Shown here in pieces: positions 51,498 through 61,782 of a stretch of DNA of 64,000 bases. Under the pieces are notes generated by a model, which was given only the letters and a program-made list of their open reading frames with translations, searched no databases and was not told where the DNA came from. A program made the position numbers and the translations under genes. Position 1 is the stretch's first letter; every line of letters starts with the position of its first letter. This DNA is from Melanopsichium pennsylvanicum (lineage: Eukaryota; Basidiomycota; Ustilaginomycetes; Ustilaginales): positions 124,001-188,000 of the forward strand of contig OAPG01000022.1 of assembly GCA_900208305.1 (NCBI GenBank), read 5' to 3'.

Positions 51498-52724
51498 GAT
51501 GGCGAGGAAGATCTTTTAAGGGGCAAATGAGCCCACGGTGGAGGGGTGCGCTCAGATGGATAAGTGTACTGGGAACGGTTTGAAGTAATTGGCAAATCAA
51601 TTGAGACTAGTTTAAGTAGGAGCGAGTGCGAGTATGACAGATTGTCATGAGAAGCGCGTGCGAGGTTGGGTGAGGCCAAAACAGCGCTGAATGGAGTGCA
51701 GAGAGGGTTTTAAAAGCTCGAGATGGATGACGCGCTGATACTGTAAATCGAGGTGAGCTAGCGAGCGCGGTTGGGTGTAGAGGGCGCAAAGTGGGAGAGA
51801 TGATGGATGAAGGATGTGATGAGGAGTAAGAGTAAGAGGTAGGGGCAAGAGAAAAGTCTAAATTGAGAATGGCATGGTACACGGCAGGCAACCGAGCGAA
51901 TACTGTTTTTATCATAAGCTTGACGAGTGTTGAATCTGTTTAGAAAGGTACAAATCAAGCTATTACAAGTAGGAAGTGTCGAACCTCAATTAAATAGCAG
52001 ATGACAGATAGCAGACAGCCGACAGCCGACAGCTGACAGCATCAGCCAGCAGCGCAGCCAGCAGCCCACGCAATTGGCTCACTTTCAAAAGAAGCTGCCA
52101 AATCGAATTGGTCGGTCCGATTCTAGGGTCAATTTTTTTTGTAAATTTTTTTTTTAAAAAAAGTTGCTCGAATCTCACATTCTTGCCAAATTTTAGCTAC
52201 GCCCCCGATCAGATTACGATCACAGTCAAGATCAGCTTCTCTGGAAGCACTTTCAGTGTTTGGTTTGAGCGAATCGCAGCTTCAGTCGACCGACGCGTTT
52301 TGGCGATTCCATCGCAATTTTTGCTGCTTTCAGCTGCTGTACTAACTACAGTCCTACCATAGTATGATTCTACACCACCAACCACATCTTGTAAATTGGT
52401 CCGGTCTTCGTCTCGTCTCATCTCACTTGGACATAATACCTTTCAATCCCGCTTCAACGCTTCAACAAGTATCCACACTTCATCTGCGCTTTCACTTGCA
52501 CCAAATTCTCAGTCTCTGAGCACTCCACCATTGTTGTTGCTTAACCACTACATCACACACCACTCGTCTTCTCCTCCCACATAATAGTCTACACACAATC
52601 ATCACCACCCGTGGCCTCCTTCAACTTAACCCCATTCAACAAATTTGGCTCCTTCAGCTCCTTTGACTTGATCCTTCTTTGCTCATTCGCATGCCCTAAG
52701 CGCACAGTCCACTTTCCTCTACCA
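51498..52724. other. Bidirectional promoter region between the LIM-binding gene and ars2
   Basis: It contains imperfect GACAGC/CAGATA short tandem units at about 51995-52070, a T-run/A-run palindrome at 52131-52160, and a C/T-rich leader before ars2. No gene recognised. Confidence 0.5.
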
Positions 52725-55226
52725 ATGGATCACAGATCCTCTTATCGTTCCTACGACCGCTCCGGTCCATCACCAGATGCCTACCCTCCCACCGCATCCG
52801 ACTACAAAAATGCAACAGATGACTCCTATGACCGCTCAAGAAAGCGTGGTCGTTCTCCCTCCCCTTCGTACTATCGCGATGAGAGGCGTGCCAGTGCCTA
52901 CAACGACTACCCCGCTACCGACCCATGGGACCGTACGCGCGACTACCGTGATTCATCTCCCTACGCATCACGTTCCTCTGCCTACCACAACTATCGCACA
53001 ACCGATCCTTATGATGACCGCTCCGAACGTATCCGTGCTCTAGAATGGGAACGCTACTACCGTGAGCGAGATCATCGAGATCAAGACTATCGTTCCGCAC
53101 ACGACGATCGCGACAGATACGACGCCAGATCCAGATACCAAGAATTAGTGACCCCTTCCGATACAGATGACCGTCCACGCCATCGCCCCGATCGTGAACG
53201 TCCTTACCCTCCTTACGATCCTCACTACCGCAGACAAGATGCGTCTCTCGGCTCCGATTCTAGCCCAAGGCCTCCTTTCGACCCTCAATTAGCACCCGAT
53301 CCCATGCAATCCGACACTCTGCTACCCTTTCGCCCGTATGCACAAATGATCAAGGCCGCACACCCTTCCGCTCGCGACAGATCCATCGAACAACCCACCA
53401 CCCAGGACATCTACGACGGCTATCAATCCTACAAAACCGCCTTCAACAAAAAGGCCATCGCACTCTTCTTTCAACAGCGCAAAGACGAGTCTTGGTTCAA
53501 GGAAAAGTACTCGCCAATTCAGCCGTGGCTCACTGCCAGATATCAGCGCAAGCGAGCTGCTCGCAATGGCAAGAAGCACAACTGGCTTCGCGAGCTGCGC
53601 GACGGCAAGCTCGACAAGATCAACTCCGACATCCAGAACGACAGCCAAGATGCGTCGCGCAACCGTTCCGACTCGTACGACGCCGACAGCCACGATCACC
53701 ACCGCGGCCGATCAGAGCCTGCCGACATCACTTTGCTCTCCCGCTACGGTGAGCCCGAAGTATTGCACGCCGAACAGGCCACCATCCCCGCCTGCCACCA
53801 TCAGATTCTTGTCAAGACCTTCCCGGCCGATCTTTCCCGAGAAAAGCTCGAAGACTTGCTCAAAACCAAGCCCGGCTTTCGTTACTTGGCCTTGGGCGAG
53901 CCTCACGCTGGCAAGCGATGGCACCGTGTCGGTTGGGCCATGTATGAGCCCGAAATTGATATGGAAGACACTCTCAACGCGCTCCAAGGCAAGGACATTG
54001 ATGGTTTCACCCTCAATCTTGCTCCCTGCTCCAAACCCACGTCCAGCAAGCTTCGCACTGTTCCCGAGTATGCCAATTCCTTCCACCGCCTGCTCACCGA
54101 TATCAAGCACTGCAAGCAGCTGCTGGAACGATTCGAGGCGGAGGATCGTGAAATCCTCTTTCGGGACCAAGCCGAGAGTAACGCCTCGTCCGAGACCGAA
54201 ACCTGGCTCGAGGCAAACGCTTCAGAAGCAATTTTGCAGCGAATCAAGCAGGTCGAGACCGAGCTCATGGATGACGATCTTGAACGCGGCTACGAGCCAG
54301 AAGAGGATGCAGACAAGCGTGAATACCGCCGCAAGTGCATCAAGAAGCAGCTCGATCTGCACCTTGATCTCCTTCGCACTGTCTACCACTGCGACTACTA
54401 CATCTCGCTCATTTGTGAATTTGAAGAGGAGCTTCTCCGTCGAAGTCCCCGTCACGGCCGCAAACAACCTCCACCTGGTGTCTTGGTGGAAGAGCCGCGG
54501 GAGAATACCAATGACGAGTCCTGGGCACGCAGCGTAGACCAAAAGACTACACTCCTCCTTGCCGACGAGCGAACGGATCTGACCGAAGTCGGCGGTAAAA
54601 GCATCGACGCCGAACTCATGGCCGCCGCTTTGCCGTTCATCAAGGAGGAAGAGAAAGAGAAGCACCGCTGCACCGTAGAAGTCAATGGAGGCCAATGCGG
54701 AAAGCTCTTCAAAGCAGTCAATTTTGTCCAGAAGCACATTCTCAACAAGCATCGCGCCCTGATTGAAAGCATAGCAGCTGAAGCGATGCAAGATGCCAAA
54801 TTCTTCAACAATTACGTGCGCGATCCGTGCCGCGCGACGACTCAGCTCGGGTCCAGCCACGCCAAAGGTGGAGAGAGGGAAGCGGGCGCCACGCCTCTCG
54901 CACAAAGGCTAGGTGGGAATGGTGATGGTGGACAGAACCGGATGTTCAACAATGGGGGTAGGATGGGCATGATTAGATTTGGCAATGCGAGTGCGATCGA
55001 TTCGCCAAGGAGGGGCGATCCGGGTGGAGCGGGCGGAAATGGCAGTGCTTCGCTGGGCATGAGGTTGGGCGGGGTCGTGGCAGACTCGCCAGCGGATACG
55101 CCCATCAAGCCTGACCCTTTACCGCCTGCGCCTAAGCCACTAGATCCCAGAGCTGCGCGACAAGCGCCAAAGAGCTACCAGGATTTGGACGGCGCCGCTG
55201 AAGGCGATGTCGATCTGGCTTACTAG
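52725..55226 (+). CDS. ars2: ARS2/SERRATE/Pir2 homologue
   Basis: The protein has 833 residues. The N-terminal ~190 residues are rich in Arg, Asp, Ser and Tyr (RS/RD-like, RKRGRSPSPSYY). The conserved core starts near 198 (LPFRPYAQMIKAAHP, then AIALFFQQRKDESWFKEKYSP near 243). An RRM-like part lies at about 365-450 (HQILVKTFPADLSREKLEDL ... GWAMYEPEIDMEDTL). A single C2H2-type zinc finger is at about 646-678 (HRCTV, GGQCGKLFKAVNFVQKHILN, KH). The tail is Gly/Pro-rich. ARS2 links the nuclear cap-binding complex to RNA decay, 3'-end processing and small-RNA pathways. The ATG at 52725 (ACCAATGG) is the first good start. It is tail-to-tail with CBP80, its physical partner. Confidence 0.92.
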   Translation: MDHRSSYRSYDRSGPSPDAYPPTASDYKNATDDSYDRSRKRGRSPSPSYYRDERRASAYNDYPATDPWDRTRDYRDSSPYASRSSAYHNYRTTDPYDDRSERIRALEWERYYRERDHRDQDYRSAHDDRDRYDARSRYQELVTPSDTDDRPRHRPDRERPYPPYDPHYRRQDASLGSDSSPRPPFDPQLAPDPMQSDTLLPFRPYAQMIKAAHPSARDRSIEQPTTQDIYDGYQSYKTAFNKKAIALFFQQRKDESWFKEKYSPIQPWLTARYQRKRAARNGKKHNWLRELRDGKLDKINSDIQNDSQDASRNRSDSYDADSHDHHRGRSEPADITLLSRYGEPEVLHAEQATIPACHHQILVKTFPADLSREKLEDLLKTKPGFRYLALGEPHAGKRWHRVGWAMYEPEIDMEDTLNALQGKDIDGFTLNLAPCSKPTSSKLRTVPEYANSFHRLLTDIKHCKQLLERFEAEDREILFRDQAESNASSETETWLEANASEAILQRIKQVETELMDDDLERGYEPEEDADKREYRRKCIKKQLDLHLDLLRTVYHCDYYISLICEFEEELLRRSPRHGRKQPPPGVLVEEPRENTNDESWARSVDQKTTLLLADERTDLTEVGGKSIDAELMAAALPFIKEEEKEKHRCTVEVNGGQCGKLFKAVNFVQKHILNKHRALIESIAAEAMQDAKFFNNYVRDPCRATTQLGSSHAKGGEREAGATPLAQRLGGNGDGGQNRMFNNGGRMGMIRFGNASAIDSPRRGDPGGAGGNGSASLGMRLGGVVADSPADTPIKPDPLPPAPKPLDPRAARQAPKSYQDLDGAAEGDVDLAY

Positions 55227-55773
55227 TCTGCCAGCTGTATTGAACAAGATGCGCTCTCAAGACACTATGTATCAGGTCACAGCTGTGCACTGTAAAGTAC
55301 TGTAAATCCACTCTACATTGTCACGCTGTGACACGTACCAAAAATCCACAATGCAGAGCCTTGACAAACATGTGTAAAACGGTTGATTTATTGAGCTGTT
55401 GTGCCCTAACATGAGTTTTCGGAACGGTATGCCGATTTTAGCGGCGATGCGTGTGCAATGTTTTGCAGTCCTTGGAGGTGCTAAGCAATGAGCAGGTGTG
55501 ACTTGACCTGGTCTGACTTGAATTCAGCCGAATCGGAAGCTTCGCACATCAACCGTCGAGGTCTCATTGCTTGGCATGGATGGCGCTCCAGATATCACCT
55601 AACTTGATGAATGAATCGCTGCTTTCGGAAGTGACGCACACATCATCATCCTCTCACGAGGCATGTGCAACAGAAACTCTCGATGCAGTTCAACCATCAT
55701 TAGAGACTCCAAAATTGCTATTACATCATTGCAGCGAAAACAGTACAGAATGACAGTAGTAAGAATCATGGCT
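55227..55773. other. Convergent intergenic region between ars2 and cbp80
   Basis: Holds both 3' flanks. TACTGTAAATC and related ACTGTA words occur near 55290-55310. No gene recognised. Confidence 0.45.
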
Positions 55774-58700
55774 TTACTCGGAAAGAATATCAATCGCACG
55801 CTCCAGGAATTCTCTCAATCCCTCGACCAATTCTTCATCACCTCCTGTGCTTCCACCGAAACAGTTGCTCAATACAGTCTCTCTGTTCTCCAACAACTGC
55901 TTGTTAAATGCGCGAACGAGCTGCTTGTACCAGCCATTGATCCACCACTTTTCCCACTCATCACCCTCATCATCCACCTTGACAATCAGGTTCTTGAATC
56001 CGTTAATTGTCCCTACCAACACCTTGCGCTGCTCACTCTTGATGGCATCCAAGCTCGCCAACGCCTCCATAGAGCTGAGCTCGGCCTTGTTTCCCCCGTC
56101 CTTGGCAGGTCGAACCGGCAAGGTAGCGCTTGTAGGGAACAATGGAAGCTGCTCCTCCTCGTCTTCTTGTTTCTTCTCCTCAACTTCGTCCAAAGGCAGA
56201 CCGGCGGCAAGTGCTGCCTCCTTCTTCTCCCTCTCCTCGGCTTCTTTGCGTTCAATCTCTTCCAGACGTTTCTTGAGCTGGTCTACACGACCATTCACTT
56301 TCTCCAGAGTCAATCGAAGCAGCGTCCACGTGTTGAAGCCTGCCCAAGCCTCTTTCTCCTCTGTGGGCGACAGAATGGTAGAAGGTTCGTCTGTGGGCGG
56401 GGAAAAGATGAAATCGACCACGTCGGCAGGTTCGACAATACGATATTGAAGCAGCTTGTCCACGACAATGTGGATCCACTGTTGGGAGCGTGTCCAAAAG
56501 CGCACGGAACCAGCCAGGATGGCGGCACGCATACGTGGCGAACGAGAGAGTTGACGAAGTAGCGAGTGGTAGCGCTCGACAATGTTGAGGAAGTGCGAGA
56601 AAGATCGTGAACCGACCTGGAGCACACATTGAATCGTGAGATCCCTGACCACAACGTCGGCTTCCAATGGGCTGCTGACCATTCCTTCCCCGCTTTCGCT
56701 GGGAATTGTGGATGCAGAGGATTCATAGATGCTGTTCTTGAAAGTCTCAAAGTCGGCAAGAACGATTTCGGCACTAGCCTTGGCCTTGATCGAGTTGACC
56801 AAACGGGCCGCCTGTTCATAGTACGGATGGCTCTCATCCGCATATGTAAACACCGGGCTAGGTTCTTGTTTAGACATAGCAACCGCTTGAATTTCCTCCG
56901 GCAGGGTCTCCTTAATGCGATCAAAATACGCGAGTCTGATCTCGAGCTCGACGATCCTCTTCATGAAGACAATCTTGGGGTGATTGGAAGGGAGAGAGGT
57001 GTCGGGGATCCACTCTTTCCAAGCCCAACCGAAGTTGAAGTTCGAAAGGTGGATCGCGAACCAGTCAGCGAAACGGCGGACGGATTCAACGTCCATGGAA
57101 GGAGTGGAGAGGGCGTTGTAGAACGTGCGGATAGTTCGACCGAGGGAAGGGGCGACGGTGCTCGGGGTCAAAGACACGATTTCTCGGAGGAGCGAAGTGT
57201 AATACAGAGGGTTACGGGAAGCAGTCGGAAGGAGGAGAGCAGTGGAAAGAATGGTCTCGACGAGCAAATCGTCGAGCGAGTATCCGGTTTCCTCGAGCAC
57301 CTCCCCCTCGTGTACTTCTCCGAACAATCCTGCCTCGCTCGAGACTTTGCTTGTGAACGTACCCCGTCTGAGCCAGTTTGGCAAATCCAAGATGAGCTTG
57401 GCCGCCTCCTTGCGGTTGACTTCGTATAAATCGATCATGTCTGCCAGAATGGCTCGGAGCACCACCGAGGCAGGGGATGCAGCTTTTGGCACGGTGTTGT
57501 TGAACCACCTCGGCTGAAGGGAAACACGTTCGGAACCCACGGCAGCCTTCTTCTCCTCGAGCTCTCCTTTGCCAGTATCCAACTTCCTCCTCTTGACTTG
57601 ACCCTCGCCAAGTTGAGCATAAGCAACATCCAGACCTTGATCTTCGGCGTCCTCCTCGGGAGGCACAAGCACCTCTGGGAGCGTGACCACTCTCTTTTCC
57701 TCGGCCACTTGAGTTGCACTCGGCGAGATGGCGGCAGGCAACAGATCAGAAGGAACGGGCAAAAATGCTGGTCTCTTGTACTCTCTGGCTCGTAATTGCT
57801 CCAAAGATTTCACAGCATCGGGGAAGCCTTCCAGCCAAATGGATTCGAGATCGTGCACGGGCTGCGTGAGTTCGACTTCGACTTTTCGGGCAGAATCGTA
57901 AGCGACGACCTTTGCAACGAGATGGTCAAGTTCGGCTTGGGCGCTGTCGGCTTGGTCTATGAGCAGGTCTTGGCCGGCGCGACAGAGGGTTTCGATGATG
58001 CACATGGCTGCGCGATCTGCGCGAGCTGCTGCTACGGCGGGCTCTTCCAAGACTGCTGCAAATGAGCCTAGCAATGTTCGGAGGGAAGCAGCGGGGATGA
58101 TGTGAAGTGGGACGAGTGCTGCGAAAAGGTGCAAAGTGAGTCGTGTGTTGCGCCAAAGGCGAGCATCGAGATAAGATCGGAAAGCTTTGACGAGGTCCTT
58201 TACGATGACGATGCCCAACGAGTCGGCTTGAGCTGGTTCGAGTTGCATGCTATCATGTTGATCGACGTCATCATCGTCAGGATTTCGGGGAGGTGCGGGC
58301 TTGGGCTGCTGTTGCAGGCAAAGAAATCCGATGAGTGCAGCAACCAAGGGAGTTTTGTGCGGCTGCTCTGTGACCATGACTCTGAAAGCGTTTGTGATGG
58401 GCTCTGTACCATCGGCAGCCTTGTCCTCAATCCAGCGCGCCATTTTGAGTAGATCCGAGGGTGGATGAAAATCCTTGTCTTCACCGAGCTTGAAAAGTTG
58501 CGATCGAATGTGTCGGACTCTATTCTCTTCTCGTTGTTCTGCCGAATGTTGTTGTTGTTGTTGTTGTTGTTGTTGGTGATACCCCCCTCCTCCACCACCA
58601 CCACCGCCACCGCGACCTCCTTGATGATAGCCGCCAGAGCGATTGCCTCCACGGCCTCCGCGACGGGGTGAGTTGGACCATCCCTGATCGCGTTGATTGT

Positions 58701-58851
58701 TATATCCACTATGGTAGCCTGGACTGTTATTATTGTCATATCCACCACCGTTGTTGCTATGAGGTGGTTGGTGACCATATGCGCTCTGCTGTTGCTGCTG
58801 ATCATAGGAGTAGCCAGAGCCAGAATTTATAGACACATCCCAGCCATCCAT
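55774..58851 (-). CDS. cbc1: Nuclear cap-binding protein subunit 1 (CBP80/NCBP1)
   Basis: The protein has 1,025 residues in one exon. Residues 1-100 are a low-complexity start with Gln runs and RGG/GGY repeats (MDGWDVSINSG, then poly-G/Q), absent from human CBP80. From about 105 the MIF4G-type helical domains follow: VRHIRSQLFKLGEDKDF, FRVMVTEQPHKTPLVAALIG, KDLVKAFRSYLDARLWRNTR, then MIF4G 2/3 (LSNFNFGWAWKEW near 600-610; VERYHSLLRQLSRSPRMRA; AWAGFNTWTLLRLTLEKV). These are CBP80-specific blocks. With CBP20 it binds the m7G cap of nascent RNA and recruits ARS2, splicing and export factors. The ATG at 58851 has A at -3 and G at +4. It is divergent from spt4 and convergent with ars2. Confidence 0.94.
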   Translation of the reverse strand: MDGWDVSINSGSGYSYDQQQQQSAYGHQPPHSNNGGGYDNNNSPGYHSGYNNQRDQGWSNSPRRGGRGGNRSGGYHQGGRGGGGGGGGGGYHQQQQQQQQQHSAEQREENRVRHIRSQLFKLGEDKDFHPPSDLLKMARWIEDKAADGTEPITNAFRVMVTEQPHKTPLVAALIGFLCLQQQPKPAPPRNPDDDDVDQHDSMQLEPAQADSLGIVIVKDLVKAFRSYLDARLWRNTRLTLHLFAALVPLHIIPAASLRTLLGSFAAVLEEPAVAAARADRAAMCIIETLCRAGQDLLIDQADSAQAELDHLVAKVVAYDSARKVEVELTQPVHDLESIWLEGFPDAVKSLEQLRAREYKRPAFLPVPSDLLPAAISPSATQVAEEKRVVTLPEVLVPPEEDAEDQGLDVAYAQLGEGQVKRRKLDTGKGELEEKKAAVGSERVSLQPRWFNNTVPKAASPASVVLRAILADMIDLYEVNRKEAAKLILDLPNWLRRGTFTSKVSSEAGLFGEVHEGEVLEETGYSLDDLLVETILSTALLLPTASRNPLYYTSLLREIVSLTPSTVAPSLGRTIRTFYNALSTPSMDVESVRRFADWFAIHLSNFNFGWAWKEWIPDTSLPSNHPKIVFMKRIVELEIRLAYFDRIKETLPEEIQAVAMSKQEPSPVFTYADESHPYYEQAARLVNSIKAKASAEIVLADFETFKNSIYESSASTIPSESGEGMVSSPLEADVVVRDLTIQCVLQVGSRSFSHFLNIVERYHSLLRQLSRSPRMRAAILAGSVRFWTRSQQWIHIVVDKLLQYRIVEPADVVDFIFSPPTDEPSTILSPTEEKEAWAGFNTWTLLRLTLEKVNGRVDQLKKRLEEIERKEAEEREKKEAALAAGLPLDEVEEKKQEDEEEQLPLFPTSATLPVRPAKDGGNKAELSSMEALASLDAIKSEQRKVLVGTINGFKNLIVKVDDEGDEWEKWWINGWYKQLVRAFNKQLLENRETVLSNCFGGSTGGDEELVEGLREFLERAIDILSE

Positions 58852-59228
58852 TATGCTCTGTGTAGTTGATTTGAAGATGTATGGTTTGGGAAATGTGAGA
58901 TGACGAGGAGAGGGGGAATAGAGTGTGGTAGAATAGAGTGTTGTACGAGAATAGGGAGTTGAGTGGTGAATGTGGTCAAGTGAGCACGGTCCGCAAATCC
59001 GCCTTTTTCTTTTTGTTGGCTTTGGTGTGTCTGCCAATTTTTATAATATTTTTCTGCGCTGAATTTCTAACTGCGAAAGAATTCGGAAGTCGGAAATTAT
59101 TGTGCACTGCGCAGCTCGTTTGGTTCCCAAAAGAGGCTCAGTCGCTCTCTCAGTTTGTCTACCAACTCGACTTGACTCGTTCCCTTGTGCTTTTCAACTA
59201 TCGTAGCTGCCAATACGACATAGCAAAC
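58852..59228. other. Bidirectional promoter region between cbp80 and spt4
   Basis: 377 bp shared by two divergent genes; a T-rich segment near 59005-59060. Nothing else recognised. Confidence 0.45.
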
Positions 59229-59723
59229 ATGTCGGTAAGAAAAGAAAAGCTCAGAGCGTGCCTACGCTGCCAATTCGTCCAATCGCCAAGAGATTTTCAT
59301 TTGAAGGGTTGCCCCAATTGCGAGCCTGTCCTTGAGGTATGCTCCTTTCCCACTCGCCCAACACTCTGCATTTCCGTCAAGTTGACTGACAAACTTCTTC
59401 AAAACACAGATGCAAGGAAGTCAAGACAGAGTCGCAGAATGCACAACCTCCAACTTTGACGGCATGATCTCGATGCTGCGTCCAGAAGAAAGTTGGGTTG
59501 CAAAGTGGCAGCGTATAGGTAAGTTGTTTATTCTCTCCAAGCCTTTCTTTCATATCAAGAAAATTGTTATGGTTGCAAAGATTGCAACTCCGTACTGATG
59601 CTTTCTTGCTTTGACGCTTTCATGGTATTTGCGTGAATTGTCCTCTGAATGTTAGAGAAGCGCCTTCCAGGACTTTACGCAGTCAAAGTGGTCGGCAGAC
59701 TGCCAGAGAACATCGAATCCTAG
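59229..59723 (+). CDS. spt4: Transcription elongation factor SPT4
   Basis: Three exons, 59229-59336, 59410-59518 and 59656-59723, encode 94 residues. Intron 1 (73 nt) has donor GTATGC, branch TTGACTGAC and acceptor ACACAG. Intron 2 (137 nt) has donor GTAAGT and acceptor TGTTAG. The total is in frame. The protein has the four-cysteine zinc site (CLRCQFVQSPRDF, then GCPNC), the block SNFDGMISMLRPEESWVAKW matching Spt4 SFEGLVGM...SWVAKW, and the end GLYAVKVVGRLPENI. Spt4 with Spt5 forms DSIF, which clamps elongating RNA polymerase II. It is near the small end of the family (yeast 102 residues), mainly through a short C-terminus. Confidence 0.95.
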
Positions 59724-59855
59724 TCTTTCATATAAACCTTGTTCTCACAGAGTTTCTTTTCTTTCTTCCGTTGGTCTCAAATGTATTATTACAAACACTT
59801 TTTCCTTACAAGTACAAGTTACAGCTTCTTGTTACCTTTCTCTCAAAGAGCAAGG

Positions 59856-61343
59856 TCATCTGTGCGTTGCCATCCCCGCTGAATCGTGCGACTCTGTTGC
59901 TTTTGCAATAAGTTCTTGCCTCCTCGCCTCCCGCATTCGATCCAAAAGCTTACACATGCGCATACCATCTGCCACCAACCCCCTGGTTTCGTTTTGCACC
60001 TTGTACCCCATCACGATTTCCTGCACCACCTCTGCCAACAGTGGCAGACTGATGTTTAAGCTGGCGAAAAACGTCAATGCTTCCTCGCTTGGCGGCATGA
60101 GATCTTGCTCGTTTGGCAATTCGTCCACGTTTGCCTGTGGATTGTTAAGTACCGATTCGATGGCGAGCGAATGTTGGAGACGTTTTTGCTGCATTGTTGC
60201 GAGCGAGTGATTGATGCGATCGTAAGACGGCGTGTGAAGGGTTAAAGCGAGCCAAAGCGAAGCTAGAGCTACCATGTATGGAGCATACATGAGTGGTATA
60301 TCCGTCTTGTACGTATCGTTGAGAACAAACCAGCTCATTTGCAAAACTTGCTCATCAAACTCGAGCAGTTTCACCGCCTTGCCATGTCCTACTCCTGAAT
60401 CTCTCTCCTCTACGCTTGTTAAACCTTTAATCACTCCGAAAGCCTCACTCTCCAATCCAAGACCTGTAACAACACCACCACTTGCGGCTGCTGCGGCTGC
60501 TGCTGCTGTTGCTCCTCCTCCCCCCCCTTGAATCCCGTCATCTTTACCATTACCATACAAATCATACAAAGCTATGAGTGATCTATAAGGGTGGAAAATG
60601 ATCATATCAAACTCCATCTCTTCCAACAAGTAGAATTCCATTTCGGCCAAACTACTGTTGTCCGTAGGCATACTGCGAAAACCTACCTCTTGGAAGCTCC
60701 TCGAGGCTTCTGCCACAGCAGATTTGATGTGAATGGGAGATTCTTCCACTTTGGCAGCGACATAAACGCAGGTGGCAGCTACCAAGAAGGGATCCAAGGC
60801 AGAGTAGGAGTTCTTGGCGAAGAAACGGCGAAAGAAGATGTTTGCCGAGGCGACCACCCTCTGGCGAAGGTTGAGCCTTTTGGCTATTGTTGAGATTACT
60901 GTAAAATGGTTAGGCACGAATCCAGATTGAGTGTTTGATAGGCCAAGATTTTGCGCGAGGTAAGAGACGAAAACGAGAGCCGAAAAAGGTGGTGCAGTAT
61001 TGGCGTAAGACAAAGAAAAAAGATAATGCGCAGGCGATTAGCATCTCTTGTTGCATAACTCGTCATGATTGATGCGCAAATGGATGTGAATGCTTACGAT
61101 TGGAGAAGAATACGCCCAACGCAGCGCATTCAAGTGATGAGGCATACTTAAGATCTTGTTTTCTCGCAAGTTGTAATTGAGGCCTGTCTAGTAGCCAATT
61201 GTTGCTGTTCGAGTGTCATGAAGATGGATGTCAAGAGTAAGGAAAAGCAAGGTTGTCAGCAAGAAAGTGATTTGAGATGAGCGATGAGAGAGGGGCAGAG
61301 TATGTTGTCACCATTGTGTTGATGCCCAGTAATTGGCTGACAT
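59856..61343 (-). CDS. ssn8: Cyclin C (Mediator kinase-module cyclin, SSN8/SRB11)
   Basis: Three exons on the minus strand: 61343-61312, 61204-61098 and 60898-59856, together 393 residues in frame. Intron 1 (107 nt) has a weaker donor GTGACA, branch GCTGAC and acceptor GAACAG. Intron 2 (199 nt) has donor GTAAGC, branch CTAAC and acceptor TTACAG. The result starts MSANYWASTQCNNWLLDRPQ and continues DLKYASSLECAALGVFFSN, ISTIAKRLNLRQRVVASANI, FFRRFFAKNSYSALDPFLVA, KVEESP: a full cyclin C box. An Ala/Gly-rich insert (poly-Ala near residue 215-225) splits the second cyclin fold. With Cdk8/Ssn3 it forms the Mediator kinase module. Exon 1 is less certain than the rest. It is convergent with spt4 (132 bp). 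Confidence 0.9.
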
Positions 61344-61782
61344 AGTCGTAAGCTTTACAGCTTGCTTGTGATGATGAGAGGATTGCAGTATTGTGGAGCA
61401 AGGGGAGAGGGAAGATGATCGAGTTGGTTTCTTGAGTGCAAGTATGTATAAGAATACTGTGAATGCATGTTGCAAGCGTGGTCGGTGAATTCTCGAGCCA
61501 AAATTGGCTATAAAGCAGATTGAATAAAGGTTGGACTGAGCATGATCATGTCTTTTAAGCGTCTCATCTTGATTGTTTACGTGGATGAAGGTTTCACAGA
61601 CTCTCCAAGTTTCCTTGTTGTTTCCTCACTTGTTGTTCTTCTCATCCAAGTTCCCTTTGTTCCCTCCCTGTCATTCGCAATCGCAATCGCGATCGCAATT
61701 CCTTTTCCATTCGTCAATCAATGTCATCATCGTAGTAAACAACCATCACCACAATCAATCTTCTCACACCAAAAACACCCAA
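61344..61782. other. Bidirectional promoter region between cyclin C and rce1
   Basis: 439 bp; a CAATCGCAATCGCGATCGCAAT-type short tandem repeat lies near 61678-61698, in the rce1 leader. No gene recognised. Confidence 0.45.

Noticed and set aside
59035..59037. Extending CBP80 to a start near 59037
   Set aside because: The codon there is TTG; the first ATG in frame is 58851, with good context.
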